Shown: positions 34,697 through 49,600 of the stretch, one piece after another | How the letters are laid out: every line of letters starts with the position of its first letter | Position numbering within the stretch: the stretch's first letter is position 1 | From: Linanthus parryae | Lineage: Eukaryota; Streptophyta; Magnoliopsida; Ericales; Polemoniaceae | Length of the DNA: 64,000 nt | Assembly (NCBI GenBank): GCA_023055425.1 | Contig: JALGPY010000001.1 | Coordinates: forward strand, 73,588,994-73,652,993 | Reading direction: 5' to 3' | Notes under the pieces: generated by a model | Seen by the model: only the letters and a program-made list of their open reading frames with translations | The model's database searches: none | What the model was told of the DNA's origin: nothing | Program-made: the position numbers and the translations under genes

Positions 34697-37600
34697 CTGT
34701 AAATTGCCATAAATAATCAATCTACAACTCAAATTATCGGTCTAAAACGAATGGAAGTCGATGCACCATTACATCATACAATACCTTGGTAGAAAGGTCG
34801 GAAGAAACCCCATGGGTTCGAGTCACTAAGTTCTGTATCATCATTGTTTAATGGCTTGAGGACCATGCAAGTGTGTTCACCAGTCACAGAATTCTACTTC
34901 ACAAGGAATTAAGATCAGTGAACTATAAATTGTGATAAGGGCAAACAAATAATTTCAATGGGAAATCTTAACTGGAATCTGGCCAATATAAAATGGAGCA
35001 AACTTGTGTTTCTTCCAAAAGTTGAAAAGGTCATAGGTTAGCCCAAATGAGACACCGAGGTAGCTTAGCTTCTCAGGGCGCCGTTCACGAAGATGTACTA
35101 GCAGTGGTGGAAGGTCTGTCCGAGGCTTAACATTTTCTTCTAACAAGGAAACCTGAGAAAAAAAGAGAGTAAAAAAGAGATACTGTAAGATCTAGGACAC
35201 ATTCTGCAAGTGCCACTACAGCCGTGCAACTTTTCTTCGTAAGTGATTCTGCACCTTCCTCCAAAACTACAAAGCATGTAGGCATAAACCCTGTGCCCCT
35301 ACTCTGGTAAGACATTCCTAACTTTTATACCTAGTTCTTTGCCAATGGAGATGAGAGATAAAGACAATAAAACTTGGTGTGATGCTAACAAGTAAGCAAA
35401 TAAAGAGAGATTTGCTGAGAAGCTCTATAACAACAGAGCAATAATGGGAGTACCAAGAAAAGTCGACAAGTAACGTAGGCGGTACCTGCTGGGCTGTTTT
35501 GCTCACCCCTCTATTTTACAGGTTGAGCTGGAGCGCGACTAGATCGCGGAGTAGTTGTTAAAAAGTAAAATTTTAGCTAAAATAATTGTTCTTAGCTATT
35601 TTTGGTGAAAGTTGTAATATATTGTTAAAACGTGATATTTTATTGATAATGTCATTTTAAGTTCGTTTTATTAAATTCAGTCACGTACCACATTTTCAGA
35701 AATATTATTGAAAATGTTGTTTCAGAGGACTGTGTCCTGCTGGTTGATATTTTGGATGTCGGAAAGTGTCAGACTGGACTTACACTGAAAGGATATTATA
35801 CATCCCTCGCTAGAAACTATGAACTTGTTTGATAATTCCGGTATTTTAAGTATAGTCCAGGAGCCCAACTAATTTATTTTTTATAAAATTTAGTAACACA
35901 AGCATTTGTTACCACTAAAAATGGCTATATACAGTTCCCTTATCTTTAACAGCCTAAGACAACACCATCAAGTCATAGCCATTTTTCCTATTTCTTCTGT
36001 TTCCTGTTAAAAATCCAACACAATAATACTACCAGCCATACTCGTGCTCGAGCAAAAAAGTTAACCGCGGCAGGGTCTCCATTAAATCACGAAAACGGTC
36101 CGAGTGTAAGAAGTTCGAAAGACATTAGCTGCACGACCATCTAAATGAGAAGTCTAGCTAAAAGATACTGATCATAAAACCCATGAAACTTAGATTCACT
36201 ATCCAACTAGCGGTTATTGAAAACTCAAATAAAGTCAATAACAGACTCTCCGAACGTTTAACATAAAGGACCTCTATGGTTCTAGTCCTTCAAATCATAT
36301 TTTTTATTAACGAAATGAATAGATAGCAGATACCGATACTATTTAAAGAATTAAGAAGTTGAGTGTAAAGGAAGAACCTTCTCCGCTGCCTCTTTTACTC
36401 TAACATGCGGAGTTTCCGGAGCATCATCAACATCAACTTCAGAAAGAAGACTCAACTGTCCTTCAAAGTACCTTCAGAGGAAAAAAAAAAAAAAAAAAAA
36501 CTCCATTAAGGTTCAGACCTGGTTAGTGCCAAAACTGTAAAATCATAGTCCAAAGTTAGAAACACATGCTGCATTAAGTCTCTGGTCTACATATACCCTT
36601 GTCCATATAATGCCTCATTAGGTACTGTTCTGATTAATTTTAGGCTACGGGTAAGGAAGACTTGTACTGTATAAAGAATTTGATACAAAAAGACAAGGAT
36701 TACTACAGGTTAAATAAGAACCCAGGTGGCATCAATGCAATACAGATTACATTGCACACTTTTCAAATGCTACTGATGATGTGTGACTAAGGACTGGGAA
36801 AGCAAGCCCCCAGATAACAGATTTATTGGCGATGTGAAACAAACCAAGACACTGAAGAGTCAATAAGGGGCGTACCACCTATGAAACGGATGTAGATCTG
36901 ATCCCATAAACAAACCTTAAAACCTCCAACTAGCTGCACAAATCTCTTTTACTTCCTCGTGTGCCCACAGTTTGTCTCTTGCACCTCTCTACCTCATTTA
37001 CCCTAAATAGCACTTTACTGTTTCCTGGTCACTTAAAGAGTTAAACTAGCCATTCTAGGATAACTCGTCGTGTTGATAAATGCATCAGGAAATTAAGTTG
37101 GGTTTTAGTTGGAAAGGGGCATTCATATTAAAAAGCGGTCACCACTCCCACGGATGCTCTATTGTGGGTGGGTAAAATCAGTGTGGACAAAGACGGCTAC
37201 GACAGGGAATTCAAAAATAATCAAAGTGTGTAGTGATTGATTTATTGAATTTCAGTCATAAACAACTCATTAAGTTAAAACTATTTCCTTTGAACTCTAA
37301 AGATGAAACCTGTTTGCATCGATTTACAATAGGGTCACAAAGATCCACAAAACTTTACTATAGTGCTACCTACCTTGTTTGTCTGGGGACTGATCTTGTT
37401 TACGTCGAACTTAACTTTCATGGCTATGAATCCATGTCTCTAATGTTGCTTCTAGTTGACATCACACCAGTCAGTCCCCTCTCGGATGATGACTCAATGG
37501 CTATGACGAGAATATTTTGAATAAAGAACGGCCTCCGGATTTTATAGAGGAATACTATCAGTGTTTAGTGCATCAAGATGTTCTCATTACTTGCCTTTTT

Positions 37601-40600
37601 AGCTATAACTTTTTTTTACCGAGTAAAAATGGAAGGGTAAAGACAGAAACTAGCACAAAGACATTCGGCACCCCTATTGATCAACAAATACAACACACAC
37701 GTTGTAATAACCGCGAACTTTATTTCATTAAGTTAATTACTATTTTTTTATTATTGGCTATTTTAGAAGCGTTTGTCTTGTGCTCAAGTGTTATGTGAGT
37801 TGTCTGTCTATATATTTTAGTTGTACAAAAATACCTGTGGAACTGAGAAAAGTTGAGTAGCTTGAAATTAGGAATTACTCGGAACTTTAGCATGATAAGA
37901 AGGTTTAGGCTCTTAAGGGCAAGAAAAAGTAACTTATATGAGCTGTGGGATTGTGGGTGCAATGTAGGCAAAAAATGGACGAAACAAATAGTCATTAATC
38001 CAGGTAAGTGACTGATCGAACTTTGTTTTCTATACGTGGGTGTGGTAGGAGGTACAGTCCAAGGGGGTTCCTTTGGGTGGTGAGACGTGCGAAGATGACT
38101 GGGGTTCAACTCTTAGGCGGAGTCCCTGAATGTGAAGAGATTCGGGTGAGCTAGAGCAACCTTATGAGAGAGTGTGTGGCAGGTGGAGAGCTAAGTAATG
38201 ATGAACCAAATGACCTTACTTTGGGAAGATGTGCCCTTTTATAGGCCAAGACATGTCTATCTGTAATAGCAACGAGAAGCCCTCTCCCAATGGTCCTTAA
38301 GTCGTCTGTCACTATCATGATAGTGACATGGAGAAGCCTTCTCCCTCTCTGAAGGTTGCTGATGGTATCAGCGGACCTCTAACTTCAGCATCCATTCCTC
38401 AACCCCTAGTGATCTCACAAGGTGAAGACACTTGGACTCTGCCATCGTATGAGTAGTATTGTTTATCAGAGAGCCCGGTCGTAAATATTAGTTATCGGTC
38501 GGGTCCATCAGAGATAAGGTGCTTTGCAGGTCCTACGTAGTACTCTAGGCACGAAGTACCTACACTATACACATCTTTTCTTCTTTGTTCTCTTCTCTCT
38601 CACTGTGAATGCTATCCAGGGAAAGAGGAAAGAAACCCCAGCCTTCCAAGCTTCAAAACAAGATCATTGTATTTGAGGTTCTCAATGAGATCGTGTACGA
38701 GGTAGGGGTCGTGGTTTTTCGTAGCTAATTCTTCTGTTATAAGATACGAGCTAGTTGTGATGGTAGTGGGTTGATATTTTGCATTTGTATTTGTTAAGTG
38801 GTAGAGCAGGAGATGTGATGGTGTTGGAGCCATGGTGGTTATTGTGGAGATTGGTGGTGGTGTTGTGGCAGGGTGAGAGAGTTAGATGTTGATCAGTGTT
38901 GGTTGTTATAAGGGTGAATTAGGAATTCCGGTCTATAAATGGCTGACATCATTTAATTACCATCCCTTGACTCTCTATTGGCTAACTGTCTCATATTAAG
39001 CGAAGTGGAAAAGATAAGGATGTTTGGTGTCATTTGTCTATCAATAGCAGCAGCGTCTTTCTTACAAATCAAAGGGCTAGTTCCATCCATTTACCCAAAT
39101 CTACCACTGAAACTTACAAATATAAATTATTCCGAGACCCCTTAAATAGCCATTCTCCACCACCACCGCACAGACTGGAAATAGTTCCCTCCTACTGCTG
39201 GCGATCTCTTCATCGAACCAGCATCACCTTGAATCCCAGCAGCCCAGAAATGCAGAACGGAAGAGAGGAGGAGAAACTAAAAAAGTAGATTCAGGACGGA
39301 AGAAGAAGAAACACAGATCGAGAAAAGACCGCGGGGAGGTGCAGGCGGTGTTCTGGCTACACTGGCATCGGCACTGGAGTGGGTTTCTTCTTCTCTTCTT
39401 CTTCACCTCATCTACCTCTTCTATATTGAGTTTTGTATTGTTCTTGTATTATTTTGACTGTAAGGGTACATCGACATCAACGTTCAATTTTAACTGAATC
39501 TGCCAAAACTAACCGTAAAGGGGTGTAGAGAACCAAGTGAAGACCACATGGGAAACCACTAAGTGGTGATTTTCCAACCACCCCTAACCACAAGGGGGGA
39601 TTAGCAATTTACCCTAAATACTTCTTGTCCACAGAAATGTTCTTCAATATGATTTATGTATGTATGATTTTTTTAAACAATGAAATCTATTAAATGTATT
39701 GGCAAACCTGTGTCGAACGAGTGATATGTGTCTGACATTTGGATAGCAGATTGGACTAAGTTCGGCCTACTCAATATTTAAATAAACACGGCAGCATAAA
39801 GTTTAATTATCATATAACCATCAAAAGCTGTTTTACTATGTTACTGTTACTTCAGTATAACAGCCTCGGTAATATTGGTTTGCAACACACTATAATGTGT
39901 TCAAATCCAATTTCAGGGGTATATTATCTTCATTTTGAGGTAATGCTCAAGGTTTGTGCTAGTACAGAACCTTTTCACCATTCTATGGCATCTATTAGTA
40001 TGATTTACATTTTATTTTAGTTTTACCATAAGCAAGAAATAAGTTTAGGCCTTCTTCCCCAAGGAACCACTGCAACAACGATGAATATCGGCATCAACAG
40101 CAGGAAACCGAAACATTTTCGACTGGGGTCAGCACCAACAACAGTGACTTTGACACTGATGAGAAGTAGGCAACCCAAACAGTAATGGTTTGTTTGTGAG
40201 TCTAAATCAGTTCTGGGTCTGCCTCTCTCTATGGATTGGCGGTAGATGTGTTGCCAAGGACCTTGACAGTGTCATGTGATTACAGTGTCAGCTGAGTAAT
40301 GACTGTCAGGCAACGCCACATAATAATTTTAGACATGACAATCCTGGCAACTGGATGACTTAAACAGGGAGCTTTATCAATTTTGCCAGGGATGAAAGCA
40401 ACAAAATACGAGTTTGACAAAAACTTATGGCCATCCAATGAGGGTCAGGACTCCAGGTCATAGCCAGACATTGATGGTATGGCATGCTAATTGGCAAAGA
40501 GCAAAGAATTCAGATACTGGTGTAGTAGCACCATGATAAGAAACTCTGATTCTCATATGTAATTTTATATTTAATTTTCAAGTCACAAAGGCTAAGATGA

Positions 40601-43600
40601 ACTACAACAAACCAACTATAAGTAGACCTCAAGCTAGTAAGAAACTGACTCATGTGATGCTCTGAAGGGGAGTGAGCTCACAAATGGCTAGATATAGACA
40701 GATAAATATAATTTATTCTGAACGATGGACTGCAGGACAACATTCAACAATGCAAGTTCATAAAGATCCTTCAATGTAATTTGCAATCTACTTGAAAGGT
40801 GCTTCAGGTATGTTTGGATTTAAATAGACACATATCTGTTAATGTCTGCAACGATATACACGGCACTCGATCAATGGCGAGCATTCAATAATGGAATAAA
40901 AGTTTCGGAAATAAAAGAAAATATTGATTGAAGAAAAAAAGAAAAAAAAGAAACAGAAACAAGGATCTGGCATAATCAAAGAATCAAGAAAAGCAAAAAA
41001 TTAACATAATATGCTTACCTTGTCAAAAGTTCTACTGCAATTGAACCATATCCAAGCTGAAAATTAAATTATAAAAAGCAAATAATTATATAAGTTTTGA
41101 TAGAAACTTGTACCGACTTTATCCTATAGACATGAAGACCATACCCTCATTGCATTTGGATGAGTCGCAATCCGTACAATACGAGCACCCGAAAGACTTG
41201 GAAAAACTACGTCCTGAAATTGTTCACAGAATTTCCATGGTATTTGGTCTCCAGATGGCTGATGACCATCACTCAGACTTTTGATGGCAGATTTGCGAGA
41301 AATCTTCCCTTCAAGACAGACCTGTGAATTTAATGACAGAGCTACTCATCAGGCATTGTGCATAGAGGAATGCAAGAGCAGTAGACTGCATTTCTAGGAA
41401 ATTTAAGAAGATGAAAGGCAAATAACAAGAACAAAAAGGGGGCTTGAAAAGGAAAACAGATGATAAATCACTACATCAGAATAATTGCTAATTTGTAGTT
41501 CCAAATATGGACTGGCTTTGCGGGACAGGAGTAATTTTTATATTCTATTCTTAATTCTAATTTCCTTTTCGGCAAGATAACCAAATAATAGAGATTATTC
41601 TTTGAAAAGACAACACTAGCTTTGCATGCTAGTTTTATACTCAAACAGATTAAAATCGGAGTTCCCAAACAAGCACTTTATGTATCCAGTTGCCAGCATT
41701 GGTCGATGTATCCATAAACCTGTTCAAACCACCATTTCATTACGCAGCGCGGCTAATATTCAAAAACAACTTGTGGGAACGAAAAAACTGAACGTTGATT
41801 AGAATAATAGAGTAAATTATCGAACTCCGTGATTTCCAGGGTCGAAATTGATAACGGAAGAAACTGAAGGACTTATCTGACAACCTGAGCACCCTTTAAG
41901 AGAGAAGTTCGGCCATAACCATGTTACCTCTGATGAATTAACTCTTTTATTTTCCTCACCATATCTTTCTTCACTGCATGAGTTATGATATCAAAGAAAG
42001 CCTTGTATATGCTACAACTTGTAGAAAGAGATAACAAGCACCATTCATTCAGGTTCTTTTGTTTATTTATTCTTTTGGCTGAACCAATTGATTTTTATAC
42101 CACTTCAAATTTGGGATCACGAACAGAAACATTTTTTGGTTGATCATGCCAAGCAATATCAGGCTTACAACTACAAAAAAATTGCCATGTATAGTGTAGC
42201 CCACCCCACCTCAGCCAGTTACCTGGAAAATACTGGACAAGTGTCAGACATGCTGTTCGTGCTCCTGTCTTCTCAGGTATTGAGGTAATTTCTCCCACCA
42301 GAAGCATTTATCTTCTTTAATCCCAGGATGGAATCTACTAGGCTCTGGCGGCCACTTTAATTATTCTTGTCTCTTATCAATAACTTAATGCCTTTTTCCA
42401 AGTGAGATGACTTGAACTACTTTCCAATATTTTCTTTAAAAATGAACAGAGCAGCAAAACTAATTAAATATAGTACACATCGTCCCAGTGTATATCATGA
42501 AATAATACACTTCGACTTTCTAATATCTACATAATAAGCAGCTACGGGGAATAAGCTATCCCCAAAATGTGACATGTGGAATAGCTTATCCCCACCATAT
42601 CCTAGAGACCAAACACTTGATAAAAAAATTAAAAAATTTAAAATATTTTGAAGATAAATCGTCTTCTTTAGGGTCGTGCCCTCGGCACGGGTTATGCACT
42701 AGTTTAACTACGATCGAACTATAAGTGAAAGATAAGCCCAATAATCTGAAGGACGCAGTATTCTCCATATTTGAGAGGAAAACCAAAACACTGACAGAAA
42801 TTACAAGATGACAGTAGATAATGCTAGTCTCTTGCCCACTCCTGCAGCGAATAGAAACAGCGAGATGGAAGTGCGACTTCAACCAAGTCTCTCGTGCACT
42901 CCTGCAGCAAAGAGAGATCGGTAGGCGCCACTGGTTGAATCCTCAAAACCCAAGCAACCAATACTTCAAACCCCAACTAGACTAAAGCTTTTGCTCTTCA
43001 CATTTTCTAAAACCAATCATCCACATCCTCTGCAAGCTAGCTGTCTTTAAAAAGGGTTGAACCTTCCAAGAGAAGATTCTTTCCGTTTACAGAGCTGAAT
43101 CCTTTTAGGAGAAATTGCAGTTTGTCAAGTGTTAATCAAAACCCCACAAAAAGAGAATAATCTTGGAGAAACCCCGGAAACATAATTTATGACAACAAGA
43201 CTCCACATGCTTTTGCATCATTCTACCGCCTTCAAGATAACTCAACTACGTTCGAGTTGTGAACTTTGCTTTCACCATTGATCTACACAATGTCCTTGTA
43301 TTCAAAAATATCGACTGCAGCATCAATAATTCCACATCCCCACCGACAGTTTCCACTAATACCTCTTTGACCAATTGCCTTGGCAGCTAACAGCACCGAT
43401 TCTCAGCCTAATACACACACACCCAAGATAGAACTTGCTCTGATAACAAGTTGATGCAAACAGCCACAGAGATAATGGGATAATATACTTTTCTATAATC
43501 ATAAGACTATTTCCAGACTTGAGAAGAACCCAAAAAGACTAGAAACATGAAGAAAACAGTAACTAATGGTAGTTCCTCGCTCACTCCTGGGGCGAATAGA

Positions 43601-46600
43601 AACAGCGAGATAGAAGTGTGGCTTGCAGCTAATCTCTTGCGCAATCCTGCGGCCAAGAGCGATCAGTAGGTGCCACGGGTTGAATTCCCAAAACCCAAGC
43701 CTCCAACACTTGAAACCCTAGCTGGAATAGAGCTTTTGCTCTGCACATTTTTCTAAACCAAGCATTTCCATCCTCTGCAAGCTAGCTGCCTTCCAATAGG
43801 GTTGAACCTTCCAAGGGAAGCTTCTTCCTTTTACAAGAGCTAATCTTCTCAGAGAAGTTTCAGTTTGTCAAATATTACATCATAACCCTCCACAAAAGAG
43901 AATCATCTTAAAGAAACCCCAGAAACATACATTTATGACAAAAAATACCAGATGACCAACATGACGTTTCAAAATAAAAAGCTGCACATTGCAGTATGCA
44001 GATATGCTTTTGCATCAAGATTTAATAATATGTTTATTTCTGATGTCTGCAATTATGTAATTATTCCCCAGAACATATTTGTTTTGGTTAAATAGTGAGA
44101 TACTGAGATACATGATATTTAAGAAATAAACATATGTCGTAGCTATGACCAACCAAACTATGACTTATCCTGCGTGTCTGGAGGAATGTCTTACAAATAA
44201 ATATAGTAATCTCTAACCTCAACAGAAGCATAAGATCTGTTAATACTACGGATCGTAGCACGTAAGTAGAAACAAACCTGAATTACACAGAGGATATCAG
44301 GAAGTTGATTCTTGGACTCATCAACAGGACCTGCATAAATTTAATTAAATACATCTGCAAGGAACATGTACACGAAAGAGCGAAGAACAACTATTACCGA
44401 GTAATACAAACAGGTGGTGGGCCGGAGCATCTGCTATCAACTGCAGATCGTTGGGAGAATTTTTGTAGTGTGAGGCTACGTAAAGGGCCATCATCCTCTG
44501 TGAAGGATTAAAATGAATAGTCAAAATAACATGAGACAACAAAGTAGGGTAAGAGCAAAACAGAAGTGTTGGGCTAGGTTACCTGCAAAAATAACTCGCT
44601 GTCTTTGTGGTAGGAGAACAGTGTATCCCGATTAACATAGTAGAGATCGCACTCACCAGGTGAAGGTAGCCTAGTTGTACAATAGAGAGATCATGAATGA
44701 GGAGTAATTTCACTTCATTTAACATCTTTCAATCAAAAGAGTTCTTACCTGTGGATGTTAGGAATAGAATTTGTAACATCCAAACAAAGCAAAGCATGAA
44801 GCCAAGTCTCTATTGGATCTCCAGGTGCATATCTGATAGCTTCAGTTAATTCTATCTTCTTGAAAAGACGACCTACCATAGCACATATGAGCCAACAATT
44901 AAAAAGAAGACTCTACAAAAACATTGCAAGATTGCGTCCTACGTACAGAACATGAAACCAACTGCCCAATATCGCCATGCACAAGGAATATTTGATTCAT
45001 CTACAAAGTTATGTCATGTGCACACTGCAAAGCACATAAACGGATGCAACTTTACAACAGTAAGCATTAGCAACGAAAAAAAAGAAAGGAAGATAATGAA
45101 GGAAACAAGCTGACATGAAAAATATAATTCAGTGAAAGGAAAAGAAAAGTTTAGCTACTGATCGTAATATTGTGCAAATCACGTTCTTATGTAATCCACT
45201 CCGTACATGGGTAAAAGACATTTTCCACCCTCAGTTTATCGATTAAATACATGTGGCCCCCTGATTTATCGATAAATACATTTTGAACCCCTGTCAGTGG
45301 ATGGAGAGTGGATGGAGCTAACGGAATCGGCTAAATGACATATTTACCCTCACATTGAAGAAAACTTACACTACTATATAATAAGTTTCTTCTCCTCATT
45401 CTCTCATTTGTAACCCTAGCCTCTCCCTCTCTTATCTCTCACGGTGAAAGACTCACCGGCCACACCGAACCATGACAGAGCTAAAGAAGCCCAAAACTCA
45501 GATCGCAAACCGTATTTGCCCGAAACCTAATTCCGCCGCCGATCTCACCTGGTTTGCCCTCGTCGTCACCTGCGTGATGCTCCTTCTAATACCCACCTAT
45601 CGCAATGCCGATTTCGAAGTTCACCGCAACTGGCTCGCCCTCACCCACTCTCTCCCCCACTCCCATTGGTACTCCGACTAGACCAGCCCATGGACTCTCG
45701 ATTACCCTCCCTTCTTTGCCTACTTCGAGCGTTTCCTTTCCATCTTCGCTTGCACCGTCGACTCCACAATCGCGGATCTCCTCAAAGGTCTCAATTACTC
45801 ATCCCTTTCCATCATTTATTTCCAGAGGATCACTGTAATATTCTCCGACACTGTATTGATCTATGCCGTTTATCGATTGACTCGGAATTTGGAAAGAAGT
45901 AAGCAAATTATTGATCTGGGTTTTGGTTGTTTGTTCACCTGGGCTGTTGATTGTTGATCACATTCATTTTCAGTACAATGGGTTTCTATTGGGGACATTG
46001 TTGCTTTCCCTTTCTTGGTTGGAAGAAGGCAAGGACTTGATGGGTGGATTTTCTTTTGCTGTTTTGCTGTGCTTCAAGCACTTGTTTGCTGTGGCTGCAC
46101 CTGTTTATTTCATGTATTTGCTGCGGCATTATTGTAGCGGCGGGGTACTGAGAGGTTTGGGGCGGCTGGTGCTGCTGGGAACGGTGGTTCAGGCAGTCTT
46201 TGGGGCAGCTTATGGACCTTTTGTGTATTATGGGCAATTGTTTAGGAGGTGTTTGTAAAGGTTCTGTTTTAGTTACAGTAAGTTGTTTGGTGTAATTGGT
46301 GAAGGTTAGTTGATGCAGGGTTGTTGATTTAGGAAGTCAGGTAGTATAGGTGAAAATGGTGGATTGGGTAGTATGTTTCATGGTGGCAGTTTGGTGCAGG
46401 TGGAGGTAGTTTACAGTGAGTTGGTGATTGAGGTAGGACTTGGGTTGGTGGGTTTCCAGGAGGTTATTTGGAGTTGGCACTGGTGCAAGTTTGTAGGTGG
46501 TTAATTTAGTAGTCATGGTAATAGCAGGTCGTTGGACTGGGATTCTTTGGTGTCAGTGGTGGTGTTGGTGGTGGTAGTGGTGGTGGTGGTGGTGGTTGGT

Positions 46601-49600
46601 GGTGGTGGTGGTGGTGGGGATTTGGTGGTAGTGGTGGTGGCGCTCAAGAACATCACGAACATGATGAATTCAATAATAAACAAAAAAAATGGTGTTATTT
46701 GTCCACAATTTGTAAGGGTAAAATGGTCGCGAAAAGTCAGTTTGCACCCCTCCACTAACGGACTGTAACAGAAGGGTGGTATCTGTCCACTCTCCATCCA
46801 CTGACAGGGGTGCAAAATGTATTTATCCATAAATCAGGGGGCACAATGTATTTTCTCCATACTCGGAGGGTGGAAAATGTATTTTACCCAATATTCTATA
46901 ACACCTAAAAAGGCTTTTATCTTTTTCCAAAAAAACAAGCACACACTCTTATTTCCAACCTTCTTAAATTCAATCATGTTTAACAATTCTTCCAACAAGA
47001 AGTGCGCGTGTTTTTGTTCTATTTTGGAATCGCATTAGTATACACAACTGCTAGACCTCAAAAAATTAAATTTAGAGTCATCTTAATCAAAATACAAGTT
47101 AGTATCGGGGTTATGTGACCTTTAGATGCTTGAGTGGGATTAGATTGCATGACTTACGCATATTAAGTATGACAAAGACCCACCACTTCATGTACTTGCT
47201 TATGCACGAACAATATTTAAGAGATCTTGTACACAACAAGGGCAAAAATGAGAAAGAGATATACCAGAAGCGGAGTTGTCCACACTGTTGCTTGATATCT
47301 GATTCGGCTCTTCCAATTGCTGAATAAGTTTTAATGATAAAGACCGGCCAGTACCTTCATAGCTTGAGTACACGAAATAGAAGAGGAATCAGTGGTTAGA
47401 GTATTAAGTTAAACCTCTTAGGCCAGAAACGAACCAACACATGCTCAAGTAACTTGGGGAAAAGTTTAAAATGCCTGACGATTAATGAACAGACGTCATT
47501 TGTTTTTATTGGGGGAAATGATCTCACAAAATTCACAGAATAAATCATACCCATTCACAGTAGATGAAAGGAAGACAAGATAAGGGCCAAGTAAGGACTT
47601 CACAACAGTTAATGGTATTGCTGCTGCCTCATCAACAACCAGCAATTCAACCTGAGAGAGCTTTTCACGTTCATGGGGTTGTATGTACTGCCAAACCAGA
47701 TAAAGGATACGTCAGTACACATGTAAGCAGAACTTCCGAGGTTTGCACTTTTCAAGTGCCAAAAAAGGGTAAATCTAGGTGGCCTGTGGTTTGGGCTCGG
47801 TTCTGATAGGTGACCTGCGGTTACAAAAGTTTCACTTGACTCACTGTGGCTTGCTCCGTGTTTCATACAGGCTTTCTGTCTATATATCTGTTTAAATAAA
47901 AAATTCACTATGTTTTGCCCCTTTACTTTTAACATATTGCGAAGAGAAAGAAGAAGCCAGCCGCTTTCCTGTTACCGCCGAAAGAAGAGAAGACGGATTC
48001 ATTTACCAATAACCCACCTTTGGATGTCAAGAACTGGATATACGGTATTCTGGCATTGGGCTACAAGTACACAATCATCAGCACCTCCACATACACAGCC
48101 ACCCTCACCACCAGCTTGAGATCGAGAAAAAGAGCGGGGAAGAAATCGAGCCAACGCTGAAACCCAAGCCAAGAGAAACCCAGAAATTCACAATCACTAC
48201 CACCAGCCGCAACTTTCTCCGCCATGGTCACTGCTGTCTTCTCTTCCATAACCTTCACCGCTGCCGATACACCTCCAATACCTTCCTCATATCCATCTCC
48301 CGGTCAAAATCGACACCACATAAATCAAAATCGTTCCACAAATAGACCAATCTAATGAGAGTATCAGATTGAGCCGGGAGAGAGATGAATCGGAGGAACA
48401 GCAGAGGCAAAGGCGGTGACTCTCCACCTCCTCCTTCTGCGGTTCTCCTCGGTAGCGGCGTGGGATTTTGTATTCCTCGTCGTATGCGGTGGCGATGGCA
48501 GGAGTGTCCTCCTCCCACCACTCTTCCTCTCGTCAGACTAGGTCAGGGTCTTAGTGGGTGTCGTAGAAACAGAGTATGATGACTCTTCCTGCTGATGGAC
48601 ATTTTTCTAGATTGACTAGGGCTTGGGCTGATATAGGTGTTTACTTGCTACAGTGAGGGTGGATGGAAGACAGGGAGGACAAAATGGTATGTGTCCTTTG
48701 TTTTTGGTATTTTTACCTATTTTGTTTAGAACTTGGATTAGTTTTGCAAACTTGAAAAATTATTGTATTACTTTTTTGCAACACTCCTTAACTAGAGGGG
48801 GCAAAACATAATTAATTCTTTATTTATTTACGAAAATATGGGCAGAAAACTTATGTGATACACAGAGCCAACCACAGATCAGATAAGTGAAACTTTTCAA
48901 ACCACAGGTTACCTATCAGAACCGAGCCCAAACCACAGACACCTATCTATATTTCACCCAAAATTAAACGCATAGAAATAAGTACTTCTGTTTCCTCTTA
49001 ACAAAGTTAGACTCAAGAACAAAAAATTAAAACCCACAAACAAACATATATGAGCAAATGAAGAGTAAACAAGCCAATCCATCTTTTCTGCAGCTCTGAT
49101 CCTGTCCTATCAGAGCCAATCTTATCTTGCACATGTCCAGCCGATCATCGCGGCAACTTCAGTCATGGAATAGTCAGCTCTCTGATCGGTTGATCAATTA
49201 TCACAGTTTCTACCGTCGAAGACCTTCTGTTTTGTAGTGAGCAATTTAGGTTAACGGAGTTAAACCATTTGTCAGTTCTTGTTACACTTCTAACTTTTAC
49301 TGAATGCTGATTCCTTTTCAAAAAACAAATTCTAGTATTTCAAATTTGATTACAGGTTAATTTGTAAAAATATGAATAAACAAACAATTTCTCAGAAAAC
49401 AAATTTACATACCGTAACATCTTTAGTTTCCACGATGTTATTTAAGAAACCAAAGAGTTAATTTCGTATTGCACACATATAAGACATCTCAATGGAAAAT
49501 ATCGTCCACGAATTAAATTTGCTTTGTTCTAATCCAGGACATGTTAATAAATATGAAAGAAAGTTACTCACCAGGGAATCTAATTCACGGCATTAAGTGT

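Noticed and set aside
39500..39613. Fourth Mutator-like element in intron 17
   Set aside because: A GGGTAAATT-type right end is present at 39613 but no convincing left partner; 'gggtgaattagg' near 38908 pairs only weakly.
45472..46258. Functional ALG8 gene
   Set aside because: In-frame stop at 45679, frameshift near 45905 and loss of the second half of the protein.
46532..46830. Val/Gly-rich and Thr/Pro-rich frames
   Set aside because: They arise from the GGT repeat inside the Pack-MULE-like element.
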